This document shows positions 25,590 through 33,584 of a stretch of DNA of 36,882 nt, piece after piece. The position numbers and the translations under genes were made by a program. The DNA comes from Coprobacillus sp. CAG:826. Its GTDB lineage: Bacteria; Bacillota_I; Bacilli_A; RFN20; CAG-826. The stretch lies in NCBI GenBank assembly GCA_000437235.1, contig FR897019.1:1-36882 (forward strand), written 5' to 3'. The stretch's first letter is position 1. Each line of letters starts with the position of its first letter. The notes below the pieces were generated by a model, which made no database searches, was not told the origin of the DNA, and saw only the letters and a list, made by a program, of their open reading frames with translations.

Positions 25590-26075
25590 CTATTCAATAA
25601 TCTTTTTAAAGACTTCTGTACTCTTTATGCTTAAGAAAATTGGAATACCGATACCAAAAATTGCAATAATTTCTCCTAAGCCAACTTGTCCACACATAAT
25701 CCAAAAATTACTTTCATACACTACGCTTAATTCTGCTCCTACGATAAAAGCGTTAGAAAGTACGGCAATACCCGCACCAATAAAGATATTTTTAATAAAA
25801 TGTAATCCTAGGCAAGCAATGAGCGTGGCTAAGGTACCAAAGATAATGTCTACATATCCTAAGGGCGAAAAGCAGTTGGCGATTAAGCACCCTATAGTAA
25901 TAGAAAAACAATAAATTGGATTATAAAAGCATAACAAGACTAATAATTCCGACACTCTCACTTGGATAGCACCAAAAGAAATTAGGGTTAATACCAAAGT
26001 TAAAGAAGCGTATAGTGCCATAACAATTGCCATTTTAGCAATATTTCGGGTACTAAAGAATTTTTTTTGATTCAT
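25590..26075 (-). CDS. queT: QueT-family queuosine-precursor transporter (ECF S component)
   Basis: 161 residues, five or six membrane helices. The N-terminal NIAKMAIVMALYASLTLVLT and the central FGAIQVRVSELLVLLCFYNP with SPLGYVDIIFGTLATLIA are family hallmarks. QueT is the substrate-binding subunit that works with a shared ECF energy-coupling module to import preQ1/preQ0-like precursors for the tRNA base queuosine. The ECF ATPases are not in this window. A preQ1-I-like riboswitch overlaps its ribosome site. Confidence 0.93.
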   Translation of the reverse strand: MNQKKFFSTRNIAKMAIVMALYASLTLVLTLISFGAIQVRVSELLVLLCFYNPIYCFSITIGCLIANCFSPLGYVDIIFGTLATLIACLGLHFIKNIFIGAGIAVLSNAFIVGAELSVVYESNFWIMCGQVGLGEIIAIFGIGIPIFLSIKSTEVFKKIIE

Positions 26076-26082
26076 TTAAAAA

Positions 26083-26129
26083 AACCTCTTTGTTTTTTAT
26101 TTTTGAGATGGTTATGCAAGGAACATCTC
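26083..26129 (-). promoter_or_regulatory. preQ1-I-like riboswitch upstream of queT
   Basis: On the minus strand, stem GAGATG/CATCTC (26129-26124 with 26110-26105) encloses the loop TTCCTTGCATAAC, which matches the preQ1-I loop pattern (UUC..GC..AC). It is followed by an A-rich tail (AAAAACAAAG) and the ribosome site AGAGG (26089-26085). In the bound state, loop bases UUG can pair with CAA of the tail in a pseudoknot that would reduce access to the ribosome site, implying translational control. Location before queT supports it. Confidence 0.8.
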
Positions 26130-26140
26130 AAACTATTGAA

Positions 26141-26169
26141 ACTATAGTAGAACTTCTATTTTTTGTCAA
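26141..26169 (-). promoter_or_regulatory. Promoter of queT
   Basis: TTGACA (26164-26169), 17-base spacer, TATAGT (26141-26146) on the minus strand. The -35 box overlaps the last codons of the upstream ATP-grasp gene, so it drives queT and its riboswitch independently. Confidence 0.8.
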
Positions 26170-27037
26170 CGGTTAATTTTTTTAAAATATGTTCAACCAA
26201 ACATTTTGCGACATTAACATGACTAATATTTTCAATTCCTTTAAAGAAAGCATTAGAATTCACTTCACATAAAATGGGTTCTCCGTTTTTTCCATATAAG
26301 AAATCAATACCACAATAATCTAAATGCAATTCTTTAGAGATTTTTTCTGCTAATTCAATAAATTTAGGAGAAATTTCGACAGGTCGAGCGTGCCCTCCTT
26401 GCGCTAAATTGCTACGGAAGTCATCTAAAGAATATCGTTCCATCCACGCTACTACATGGTTTCCAACCACCACCACACGGACGTCCTTTCCTTTACTTGA
26501 ATCGATATATTCTTGATACAGATGTGGCTTATATAACAATTTTTTCTCTATTTTTAATAATTCTTCATGATTTTCGATAAGATAAACTTGTTGTCCTAAA
26601 GATCCATAACATTCTTTTGCAACGAGCGGATAAGAAAGCATCTTTTCAACATTTTCAATAAAGTGATTTTCTTTCTCTTCTTTATAGCATAAAGGCGCAC
26701 TGATGGTTTTAGGCATAGGAATAGAAAGATTGGCTAAAGCAATATACGTTAGCATTTTATCATCACAAATTTCTAACCCATAAGAAGAATTAAATAAAGG
26801 AATACCCGCTTTTTCAATCATTCTTGCAATATAGATATCTTTATCTAAATTAATAATAAAATCATAGGGTTTTAAGGTGGTTTCTATATTTTGGTTTGCA
26901 ATAAAAGCAGTGATTTCTGCGTTGGAAATCACATCGATTTCAATTTGATAGGCATGAAATTCCTCTTTTAGTCTCTCGACCTGATTCCACACACTATCAT
27001 AAACTTTATACGCATTAATTAATATGGCACCTTTCAT
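26156..27037 (-). CDS. ATP-grasp ligase, RimK-like
   Basis: 293 residues from the ATG at 27037, which has AAGGAA upstream; the frame is open 11 codons further but without a ribosome site. An N-terminal pre-ATP-grasp fold (GAILINAYKVYDSVWNQVER) and the central ATP-grasp core: FNSSYGLEICDDKMLTYIAL, YPLVAKECYGSLGQQVYLIE (phosphate-binding loop), GKDVRVVVVGNHVVAWMERY, and the metal-binding end ILCEVNSNAFFKGIE. The RimK type ligates a carboxylate to an amine; substrates range from ribosomal S6 glutamylation to coenzyme F420 and lysine-carrier proteins. No carrier or partner is encoded adjacent, so the substrate is unknown. Confidence 0.85.
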   Translation of the reverse strand: MKGAILINAYKVYDSVWNQVERLKEEFHAYQIEIDVISNAEITAFIANQNIETTLKPYDFIINLDKDIYIARMIEKAGIPLFNSSYGLEICDDKMLTYIALANLSIPMPKTISAPLCYKEEKENHFIENVEKMLSYPLVAKECYGSLGQQVYLIENHEELLKIEKKLLYKPHLYQEYIDSSKGKDVRVVVVGNHVVAWMERYSLDDFRSNLAQGGHARPVEISPKFIELAEKISKELHLDYCGIDFLYGKNGEPILCEVNSNAFFKGIENISHVNVAKCLVEHILKKLTVDKK

Positions 27038-27080
27038 AGTTATTCCTTCTTTCCTTCTTATTGTAGACATTTTAAGGCAT

Positions 27081-27114
27081 AAAAAAAAGACTCGCTAGAA
27101 AAAATTAGCAAGTC
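27081..27114 (-). terminator. Terminator after the rubrerythrin gene
   Basis: Minus-strand stem GACTTGCTA / TAGCGAGTC with one U-G pair (27114-27106 and 27097-27089), followed by eight T. Confidence 0.85.
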
Positions 27115-27126
27115 CTTTTTATTTTC

Positions 27127-27678
27127 TTATTTAAAATAACGATGTAAAACAGCTTCTAAAGCTTTACCATGACGAGCTTCATCACGGGCCATTTCATGGA
27201 CACTATCGTGGATGGCATCATAGCCTAATTCTTTCGCGCGTTTAGCAATTTCCATTTTGCCAAAGCAGGCACCATTTTCTCCCGCTAACATTTTTTCAAT
27301 GTTGGCTTTGGTATCGGCTAAAACTAAATCGCCTAACATTTCTTCAAAGCGGGCAGCGTGTTCCGCTTCTTCTCTTGCAATTTGTTCAAATAATTGTCCA
27401 ATTTCTGGATAACCTTCACGGAAAGCTTGACGAGCCATGGCCATATACATACCAACCTCACTACATTCACCATTAAAGTTATTCTTTAATCCTTCAACGA
27501 CCATTGCATCTAAGCCACTTGCAATACCAATACTATGTTCGGCTGGCCACACTAAATCGCCTTTTGGTTCTTCATAAACTTCTAATTTGTCACCTTTCGC
27601 TTTGCAGACTGGGCAAATGGGTTCTTCTCCTTCTTTAACTTCAAAAACTTGTCCACAGATTTTACATTTGTACTTCAT
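27127..27678 (-). CDS. rbr: Reverse rubrerythrin (peroxide-reducing diiron protein)
   Basis: 183 residues. The rubredoxin domain is N-terminal (Cys5, Cys8, Cys22, Cys25 around CKICG and CPVCK), the reverse of classical rubrerythrin; the four-helix diiron domain follows with EVGMYMAMARQAF, EEAEH and EMARDEARH supplying iron ligands. It reduces hydrogen peroxide to water in the cytoplasm of anaerobes. It is 20 bases downstream of a Fur/PerR-type regulator on the same strand and ends at its own terminator, so it is very probably in that regulator's operon. Confidence 0.95.
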   Translation of the reverse strand: MKYKCKICGQVFEVKEGEEPICPVCKAKGDKLEVYEEPKGDLVWPAEHSIGIASGLDAMVVEGLKNNFNGECSEVGMYMAMARQAFREGYPEIGQLFEQIAREEAEHAARFEEMLGDLVLADTKANIEKMLAGENGACFGKMEIAKRAKELGYDAIHDSVHEMARDEARHGKALEAVLHRYFK

Positions 27679-27698
27679 AATTTTTTATTCTCCTTTAT

Positions 27699-28082
27699 TT
27701 AATTTTTTTTGCCACATTGGGGGCAAATCCCATGAATTAAGACATCATAAGAAGATACTTGAAAATGGAATTCATTGAATTTTTCGTTGGGTTCAACATC
27801 CACTGCGTCAACCGGAACATCAATAATCTCTCCACAAATATCACATTCAAAGTGATAATGATGAGGGCGCGCGACAATTTCATATACGCAGGTTCCTGAT
27901 TTTTCCACTTCTCGAATTAAACCATCATCCTCTAATACTTTAATATTGCGATATAATGAGGCAGTAGGAATTCGTACTCCTTTTTTTAAAAGATATTCAT
28001 TTAAATCTATTAAAGAAATATGTCCTAATTGATCGATGGTTTGATAGATAACTTTTCGATTCTCTGTCGTCCTTCTTTTCAT
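27699..28082 (-). CDS. Fur/PerR-family metal-dependent transcription regulator
   Basis: 127 residues. A winged helix (IPTASLYRNIKVLEDDGLIRE) and a dimerisation domain with the structural zinc pairs CDIC (80-83) and CPQC (120-123). The regulatory metal site retains His75 and His77 (PHHYHF) and Asp88; the position of PerR Asp85 is not obviously conserved, so this could be PerR-like or another Fur member. Adjacent rubrerythrin favours a peroxide-stress role. A 25-base dyad immediately downstream of the promoter is a likely autoregulatory operator. Confidence 0.92.
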   Translation of the reverse strand: MKRRTTENRKVIYQTIDQLGHISLIDLNEYLLKKGVRIPTASLYRNIKVLEDDGLIREVEKSGTCVYEIVARPHHYHFECDICGEIIDVPVDAVDVEPNEKFNEFHFQVSSYDVLIHGICPQCGKKN

Positions 28083-28095
28083 ATCTTCCCTTTCT

Positions 28096-28120
28096 GTTAA
28101 TGATAATTTTTCTCATTAAC
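28096..28120 (-). promoter_or_regulatory. Dyad operator likely bound by the Fur/PerR regulator
   Basis: 25-base dyad centred at 28108: outer arms GTTAATGA (28096-28103) and TCATTAAC (28113-28120) are perfect, and 10 of 12 positions are symmetric. It starts 6 bases after the -10 box, covering the transcript start, a typical repression site. The AT-rich Fur/PerR-like composition and proximity to the regulator support autoregulation. Confidence 0.65.
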
Positions 28121-28126
28121 AACTAT

Positions 28127-28154
28127 ATTATAACATGGAGAAATCAAATTGCAA
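28127..28154 (-). promoter_or_regulatory. Promoter of the regulator-rubrerythrin operon
   Basis: TTGCAA (28149-28154), 16-base spacer, TATAAT (28127-28132) on the minus strand; transcription begins within the dyad at 28096-28120. Confidence 0.75.
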
Positions 28155-28172
28155 GCATTTTTATCTCTTATA

Positions 28173-28200
28173 TTGAATATTTATTTTTTTAAAGTAAAAT
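28173..28200 (+). promoter_or_regulatory. Promoter of the 28235-29266 gene
   Basis: TTGAAT (28173-28178), 16-base spacer, TAAAAT (28195-28200). It is divergent from the regulator promoter, whose -35 lies only 19 bases away. Confidence 0.55.
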
Positions 28201-28234
28201 AATAAATAGTTGAACGTAGGAGGATAATAAAACC

Positions 28235-29266
28235 ATGAAGAAAAAAGTCGGAAAAATTATTGGTATTAGTCTTGGTAGTGTTGTCGGTTTATTCTTAGTT
28301 ACTGTTCTTGCTCTAGCTTGTGCTAGAAATCTCATGTATAAAAACTTTTTAAAAAACGCTAAAGAAGAGGTCAAAATTCCCGGTTTAGATGCGCCTTATT
28401 CTCCCCAAGGTTTAGCCTATGTTCCTGAAGATGATGCTTTCTTATTCACCGGTTATATGACGGATCATACAAGTTCTCGTATTTATATTAATAATAAGGA
28501 AAACAATGTGGGCATGGTTAAAATGCCAAATCTCAATGATAAGACCTTTACCGGTCACGTGGGTGGTATTGCTAAATATAAGGATTATGTTTACGTCGCT
28601 AATAATAAAAAGATTTATGTTCTTTCTTATCAACAAATAAAAGAGAATGCTTACAAAGCGGAAAAAGATCAAACACCACTAACGATGACTTCTTTCTCCG
28701 TTCATAACCAAGCTTCCTTTGTATTCGCTAACGAAGAAGGATTATGGGTAGGCGAATTCTATTTAAAGAATAAATATGAAACGGATGAATCTCATCATTT
28801 TAAAACTTCTGATGGAAGTCATAATAATGCTTGGGTAGAACATTATTCCTTTATGAAAAATGATGGTAATGATAATGAAGACGCTAAAGCCTATGGTTTA
28901 GCTTCCTTAACGCCTGATCAAATTGTAACCGTAAAACAAAAAGTTCAAGGGTTTGCCGTCGACGAACAAGGTCGTTTCATTCTTTCAACCTCTTGGGCTA
29001 TTTTCCATTCTTATTTAACTGTTTATGAGGCAATTCAAGAAAGTCAAAAGGAAGATCGATTTGTTACCATTGATGAAAAAGAAATTCCTGTCTATGATTT
29101 AAATTCTAAAAATCAAATTTCCATTACCCGCATGATGCCAATGAGTGAAGACTTAGATTACTATAACGGAAATGTTTATGTAAACTTTGAATCGGCTTGT
29201 AAAAAATATAAAGCCTTCAATCTTTACCCTACTTATTACGTTATGTCTTATTCTTTAAACAAATAG
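28235..29266 (+). CDS. Membrane-anchored extracytoplasmic protein, beta-propeller-like, unknown function
   Basis: 343 residues. An N-terminal helix (IIGISLGSVVGLFLVTVLAL) anchors the protein; there is no lipobox. The remainder has repeated short strand patterns such as PQGLAYVPEDDAFLFTGYM, HVGGIAKYKDYVYVANNKKI, VQGFAVDEQGRFILSTSW and LDYYNGNVYVNFESAC, consistent with a beta-propeller. No catalytic motif recognised. Ribosome site AGGAGG at 28218-28223, single-gene unit with a strong terminator. Confidence 0.7.
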   Translation: MKKKVGKIIGISLGSVVGLFLVTVLALACARNLMYKNFLKNAKEEVKIPGLDAPYSPQGLAYVPEDDAFLFTGYMTDHTSSRIYINNKENNVGMVKMPNLNDKTFTGHVGGIAKYKDYVYVANNKKIYVLSYQQIKENAYKAEKDQTPLTMTSFSVHNQASFVFANEEGLWVGEFYLKNKYETDESHHFKTSDGSHNNAWVEHYSFMKNDGNDNEDAKAYGLASLTPDQIVTVKQKVQGFAVDEQGRFILSTSWAIFHSYLTVYEAIQESQKEDRFVTIDEKEIPVYDLNSKNQISITRMMPMSEDLDYYNGNVYVNFESACKKYKAFNLYPTYYVMSYSLNK

Positions 29267-29287
29267 TGAAACTATTTTCATTATATG

Positions 29288-29316
29288 AAAGCGCTGTGAA
29301 AGCGCTTTTTTTCTTT
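29288..29316 (+). terminator. Terminator after the 28235-29266 gene
   Basis: AAAGCGCT (29288-29295), five-base loop, AGCGCTTT (29301-29308) and a T-rich run. Confidence 0.92.
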
Positions 29317-29342
29317 TTTATGAAAAAAATTACAATTTTTTC

Positions 29343-29371
29343 TTGACGTGAGAAGAATTTTTCAATATTCT
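29343..29371 (+). promoter_or_regulatory. Promoter upstream of the first lipoprotein gene
   Basis: TTGACG (29343-29348), 17-base spacer, TATTCT (29366-29371). The transcript would start near 29378 and carry a 155-base leader containing the hairpin at 29420-29453. Confidence 0.6.
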
Positions 29372-29419
29372 TTATACATATAAAAAGTGTATGGACACGT
29401 GATTTTTATTTATAATTAA

Positions 29420-29453
29420 CAAAAATACCTCAATTAATTGAGATGTGTTTTTG
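29420..29453 (+). promoter_or_regulatory. Hairpin in the lipoprotein leader (attenuator or end of a small RNA)
   Basis: Palindrome CTCAATTAATTGAG (29429-29442) extended by an outer stem in which AAAAATAC (29421-29428) pairs with GTGTTTTT (29445-29452), with a two-base bulge. The descending arm ends in five T, so it may act as a terminator about 45-75 bases after the presumed start and about 80 bases before the gene. The rest of the 29267-29533 gap shows nothing else recognisable. Confidence 0.5.
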
Positions 29454-29533
29454 CTATTTACAAATGAAAATCATATTTATCCAACCTTTTCTATATACTT
29501 TATTCATATCAATGAAAGAAAGGAAATACGATT

Positions 29534-32215
29534 ATGAACAAAAAGTTAACTTTCGTTGCAATGCTAGCGATTGCTTTATCTCTCGGTGCTTGTAATTCTA
29601 AACCTGGTTCTAGCTCTTCAGATAGTGGAACTAATAATCCAACAACGAGTGTCACAGCACCAACAACATCTAGCACTCCAACAACAACTGCGCCTACACC
29701 AACAACGAGTGTGGTGCCACCAACAACAAGTGTTACACCAGATACATCTTCTGTAACACCATCTACATCGACTCCAGCACCTTCTACTTCTACTCCAACT
29801 CCAGTAGAAGAACATAAAGTAGTGCTTCCAGAGATTGATGGCTTATCAATTAGAGCTAGCAAGCTCACTCCTGAAGAAGGTGAAGAAGTTACTTTATATC
29901 TCTCCACTGGTTCTTCTAAACGTTTAGACGCTGTAACCCTAAATGGTTCTTCTTTAGAAATAAAAGAATCCAATCAAAAAGGTACAAAGATTTGTAAATT
30001 CGCTATGCCTGCTAATGCAGACGCAGTCATCGACGCAACTGTTGTTGATGTTTATTCAATTACTGTTGCTGATGCTGTAAAAGATTCCTTTGGTATCGTT
30101 TGTGATGTTACTTCCGCTGCTGAAGGCGAAACTGTTACCTTTAAACCTGCTACTTATGCTGGTTATTGGTATAAAGCCGTTGTCGCTTTAGAAGATGATG
30201 TTGCTTTACAACCTAATGAAGATGGCTCTTATTCCTTCACCATGCCAGGACACTCCGTAACATTATCTGCCACGACAGGTGAAAACGTGTACGCAGTTAC
30301 ATGGGATACTGAAGATTGTAATGTTCGCGTCTATCGTCAAGTACCAAGTACCTCTAACCCTGATAACATGCTACAATCTTATCTATCCCTTGGGGATGCA
30401 GTTCCAGTAGGTACTGAACTTCATATCAAAGTTTCTGACTCTGGTAAAAGAAGAACCGTTGATAAAGTACATTTTAATGGCGCTGAATTAGCAAAGAATT
30501 CTGATGATGAATATATTGTCACAATGCCAACTTATCCTGTAAATGTTGACGTTACAATGAAAGACCATATTCGTTATCTTTCTTATGAAGATTCTGAGCA
30601 CTTTAGTGTAAGTTTAACGAAAAAAGTGACAAATAGCGATGGGAGTGAACAAGAAGTCGCAGCCTCTTCAGCTCTATATGATGATGTCATTTATATCAAC
30701 ACAACCGATAAGACACCGGACACCTTCCATAAATTTGTTGTTTCTTCCTATAAATTATTTTATGGCAATAGTTCTGAAGACATCTCCAAGACTTCCTCAA
30801 GTTATACCGTTAATGTAGATGGGGATGGTAGACATTACTTCAAAGTTGGAGACTATGATTATACCAAGGTTACCCTTACCGAAGTTGAGTCTGCCTTTAA
30901 AGGCACAAACGTTCCAGGAACGTATAAAGGGTATAAAGGCTACTACCCTACAACAACTACAGTCGAAATTAATGAAGATGGCACTGCTAAATTCGATGGT
31001 ACCAAATATAAAAATGCTACGAATATGGAAGGAAAAGAAAATGCATATTCATTAGCACAAGACACAACATATAGTCCAAAAACAGCTTATATATTTGCAA
31101 ATGAAAAAGAAAATTCTACTGCTTTATTAGTAGATGTTAATGGACCTGTTTTATCTGGTAGAGCAGAATCTTTAGTTGTTGCAAAAGGTTTAGGTGACTT
31201 TGATATGGACAACACCTTCACTTACATGCTTTTTGAGAGTAGTAAAGTGAAAAAACAATATTTCCACGTTGCTTATAGTAATGGTATTGTGGACGTATAT
31301 TACGATGATGAAACAGGAAACGCCTACTTTGATGTTACCGTCAATCACATCTCAGGTAATGGTAAGGCCGTTGGTGATAAAGTTGCTATTATGAATGGAG
31401 ATTCCGTTTTAGCCACTTTTGAAATTACCAAAATTGATACAAAGAGCAATGGCTACCAACACACCGTAAAAGAAATTTCTTCTGATGGTTTGGAAGGAAC
31501 TTATACCAAAGATTCTTCTACTCTTCTTTTAAATGGTTTTGGGGGAGCAACCTTAGATGGCGTTGCAGGAACTTATAAAATTGATGCTTCTGCTTCTAAT
31601 AAGATCATAGTAACAATTAACGAAACTGAAACCGCCTATTTACTTGATTCAGAAAATCACACCTTTGCAGTTGCTGTTCTTCCAACGGATGGTTATGAAG
31701 GAACTTATAGTGGTGCGGATGGATCTTTAGTCTTGGATGGCTACGGAGTCGCTACTTTAGGTAGTGCAGAAGGCACCTATACTCTTCAAAATAACGTGGT
31801 TTCTGTCACTATTGGAGAAGAAACCCATACTTACAGTTTGAATAAAGATGATGGAACTTATTCTGGTTTATCCCAATTTGCAAGTCTTCAATTTGCGGGT
31901 TCGTTTATCGATAATTTCAACAACGAGAATAATAATCTCTACCTTGATTTTGCAACTTCTCCCGTTATTGAAGGACAAATTCGTATTAACAATGCAAGTT
32001 TCTACTTCGATTTCACGGGAACATTTGATACAAGTACAAATAAGCTTTCATTAACGATTACCAAAGCAGTCAATGCTGAATTCGTTGGCAAGGTTCTTGA
32101 AGCTACTGTAACTTTTGCGGGTGATGGTTCTATTGCCTCTATCACATTCAACACAAATATCAACGATAACGTGTACAGCATTAGTGGTACAACCGTTACT
32201 CCAGTAGCTGCCTAA
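29534..32215 (+). CDS. Large surface lipoprotein with Thr/Pro-rich stalk and repeated beta modules
   Basis: 893 residues, lipobox at Cys20 (LGAC). Residues about 30-95 are a Ser/Thr/Pro stalk. Then come modules of the divergent InlB-B type (GETVTF or GEEVTLY, a hydrophobic segment, a final SFTMPGHSVTLSAT-like strand), recognisable at least three times: CKFAMPANADAVIDATVV, YSFTMPGHSVTLSATTGE and YIVTMPTYPVNVDVTMKD. The C-terminal half carries two closely similar 28-residue GTY units with a 68-residue period (nucleotides 31493-31576 and 31697-31780). No enzyme motif found. Ribosome site AAAGGAAA. Adhesion or substrate binding is possible; function is unknown. Confidence 0.85.
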   Translation: MNKKLTFVAMLAIALSLGACNSKPGSSSSDSGTNNPTTSVTAPTTSSTPTTTAPTPTTSVVPPTTSVTPDTSSVTPSTSTPAPSTSTPTPVEEHKVVLPEIDGLSIRASKLTPEEGEEVTLYLSTGSSKRLDAVTLNGSSLEIKESNQKGTKICKFAMPANADAVIDATVVDVYSITVADAVKDSFGIVCDVTSAAEGETVTFKPATYAGYWYKAVVALEDDVALQPNEDGSYSFTMPGHSVTLSATTGENVYAVTWDTEDCNVRVYRQVPSTSNPDNMLQSYLSLGDAVPVGTELHIKVSDSGKRRTVDKVHFNGAELAKNSDDEYIVTMPTYPVNVDVTMKDHIRYLSYEDSEHFSVSLTKKVTNSDGSEQEVAASSALYDDVIYINTTDKTPDTFHKFVVSSYKLFYGNSSEDISKTSSSYTVNVDGDGRHYFKVGDYDYTKVTLTEVESAFKGTNVPGTYKGYKGYYPTTTTVEINEDGTAKFDGTKYKNATNMEGKENAYSLAQDTTYSPKTAYIFANEKENSTALLVDVNGPVLSGRAESLVVAKGLGDFDMDNTFTYMLFESSKVKKQYFHVAYSNGIVDVYYDDETGNAYFDVTVNHISGNGKAVGDKVAIMNGDSVLATFEITKIDTKSNGYQHTVKEISSDGLEGTYTKDSSTLLLNGFGGATLDGVAGTYKIDASASNKIIVTINETETAYLLDSENHTFAVAVLPTDGYEGTYSGADGSLVLDGYGVATLGSAEGTYTLQNNVVSVTIGEETHTYSLNKDDGTYSGLSQFASLQFAGSFIDNFNNENNNLYLDFATSPVIEGQIRINNASFYFDFTGTFDTSTNKLSLTITKAVNAEFVGKVLEATVTFAGDGSIASITFNTNINDNVYSISGTTVTPVAA
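31493..31780 (+). repeat. In-gene 28-codon repeat, two copies 204 bases apart
   Basis: Copies at 31493-31576 and 31697-31780, each 84 bases, encode EGTY...LLLNGFGGATLDGVAGTY and EGTY...LVLDGYGVATLGSAEGTY. Period 68 codons. A partly related GTYKGYKG...EINEDGTAKF segment lies about 600 bases upstream. It is a protein-domain duplication within the lipoprotein gene. Confidence 0.8.
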
Positions 32216-32238
32216 TTCTATTATTTATTTTAAGTAAC

Positions 32239-32266
32239 AAGTACCCTCAATTGCTTGAGGGTACTT
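32239..32266 (+). terminator. Terminator after the 29534-32215 lipoprotein gene
   Basis: Perfect 12-bp stem AAGTACCCTCAA / TTGAGGGTACTT with a TTGC loop, followed by a short ATTT. With only two or three T after it, partial read-through into the next lipoprotein gene is plausible; that gene has no obvious promoter of its own. Confidence 0.7.
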
Positions 32267-32292
32267 ATTTCGCACTTTAAGGAGATGATTCA

Positions 32293-33567
32293 ATGTCAAA
32301 GAAAACAAGAATTCTTTTACTTCTTTGCCCTTTATTACTCGCTAGTTGTGGAGCAAATAGCTCGCTAGAAAATAAAGGTTTAAAAGGAGCGTTAGATACG
32401 CTAAGAAAGGCTCAAAATTATACGTTAACTTCAACATTATCAACTGGTGAAGTCACTAAAGCCTATTATACAAAATCCGCTATTTTAAAAGAAAATAATA
32501 GTGGTTCTGTAGGCTATATTCAAGATAAAAAAGGAATTTATCGAATTGATTTAGAAAACAAAGAATGGCTTCCTTCTGCTTTATTAAAAAATGATGAAGG
32601 AGAGTTATATTCTTCTTTATGGAAAAATGATTTTATTTATTCTTTTAAAGATTTTGATTTTTCTAAGCTTGAATATCAAGATGAAAATATTGCTTTAATT
32701 CATGATAAGATGAATCTCCTCACCTATTTAAATCTTTTAGATCAAGATGTAAATACGCTTTCCACGATTCAAAGTTTAAAAGTTGAAAAAGTGCAAGCGG
32801 AAAATGCATTGACCTTTACTCTTTCCTATCGTGATCAAAAACAAATGGTCACAACTGTTTCTGAAGTAGGCTCTACTACAATTTCTACGATTGAAGAGTT
32901 CTTACAAAATGGTGGAAAACGTTATGTAAACACCAAAGAACAAGATCGTATGATCGATTTATTCTCTGGCTTTAATTATAAACGTCGGTGTTTAGATAAT
33001 GATAACGAAACCGTTGTAGGTCACGAATGGTATAATCCTAATTATTTCTATGGAGAATGGGAAGCGGAATATCTAAAAGAGCACATCGGAGAAATCATGG
33101 AAATTGGTGTTGTTGGTGTTAAAAACAAACAATTTAACAATCAAACATTAAATGGCTCTTATTATTACTATTTAAATAGTCAAGGTATGAGTATTATCAC
33201 CACTGCACCTGTAAATGAAAATCCAGATGTAACAAAAGTCTATAATTATCCAACTTATTTAGAATTATTTTCAAATTTCCAATATTTCAAAGAAGCAACG
33301 GATTATGAAGACACAATCTATACTCAAAATTTAGATTTAATGAATGACTTCTGCAACAATTTCCAAATTGCAGAAATACTTCAAACCAATCATTGTTCTT
33401 TATCGTCTTTAGAAATCTCTTATGATTTAAAAGAAAATAATAGTGAATGTGTTGTTGTATTTTGTCTTTATTATTATTATAATAATCAACTCGGCGCATT
33501 TATGTATCCATTCGTCGAGTTTGGAAATAGCAATATTGCTATTGTCGATTATTTCTTAAACAATTAA
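32293..33567 (+). CDS. Lipoprotein of unknown family
   Basis: 424 residues, lipobox at Cys19 (LLASC). N-terminal mature part includes KGALDTLRKAQNYTLTSTLS and repeated short strands (YIQDKKGIYRIDLENKEWL), a pattern of LolA/LppX-like or LpqG-like lipoproteins with an open beta-sheet, but no clear match. Ribosome site AAGGAGATGATTCAATG. The ATG lies 26 bases after the terminator at 32239-32266; the next gene follows 17 bases after its stop. Confidence 0.7.
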   Translation: MSKKTRILLLLCPLLLASCGANSSLENKGLKGALDTLRKAQNYTLTSTLSTGEVTKAYYTKSAILKENNSGSVGYIQDKKGIYRIDLENKEWLPSALLKNDEGELYSSLWKNDFIYSFKDFDFSKLEYQDENIALIHDKMNLLTYLNLLDQDVNTLSTIQSLKVEKVQAENALTFTLSYRDQKQMVTTVSEVGSTTISTIEEFLQNGGKRYVNTKEQDRMIDLFSGFNYKRRCLDNDNETVVGHEWYNPNYFYGEWEAEYLKEHIGEIMEIGVVGVKNKQFNNQTLNGSYYYYLNSQGMSIITTAPVNENPDVTKVYNYPTYLELFSNFQYFKEATDYEDTIYTQNLDLMNDFCNNFQIAEILQTNHCSLSSLEISYDLKENNSECVVVFCLYYYYNNQLGAFMYPFVEFGNSNIAIVDYFLNN

Positions 33568-33584
33568 AAAGGACGTGATTGATA

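Noticed and set aside
29286..29310. Two overlapping CcpA cre-like sequences (TGAAAGCGCT...)
   Set aside because: They form the arms of a strong intrinsic terminator with a T-run and sit behind a gene end, not at a promoter; resemblance to cre is likely incidental.
29640..29800. Short tandem CCAACAACG-like repeats read as a CRISPR or microsatellite
   Set aside because: They are in-frame codons for a Thr/Pro-rich lipoprotein stalk, with no constant spacing or spacers.
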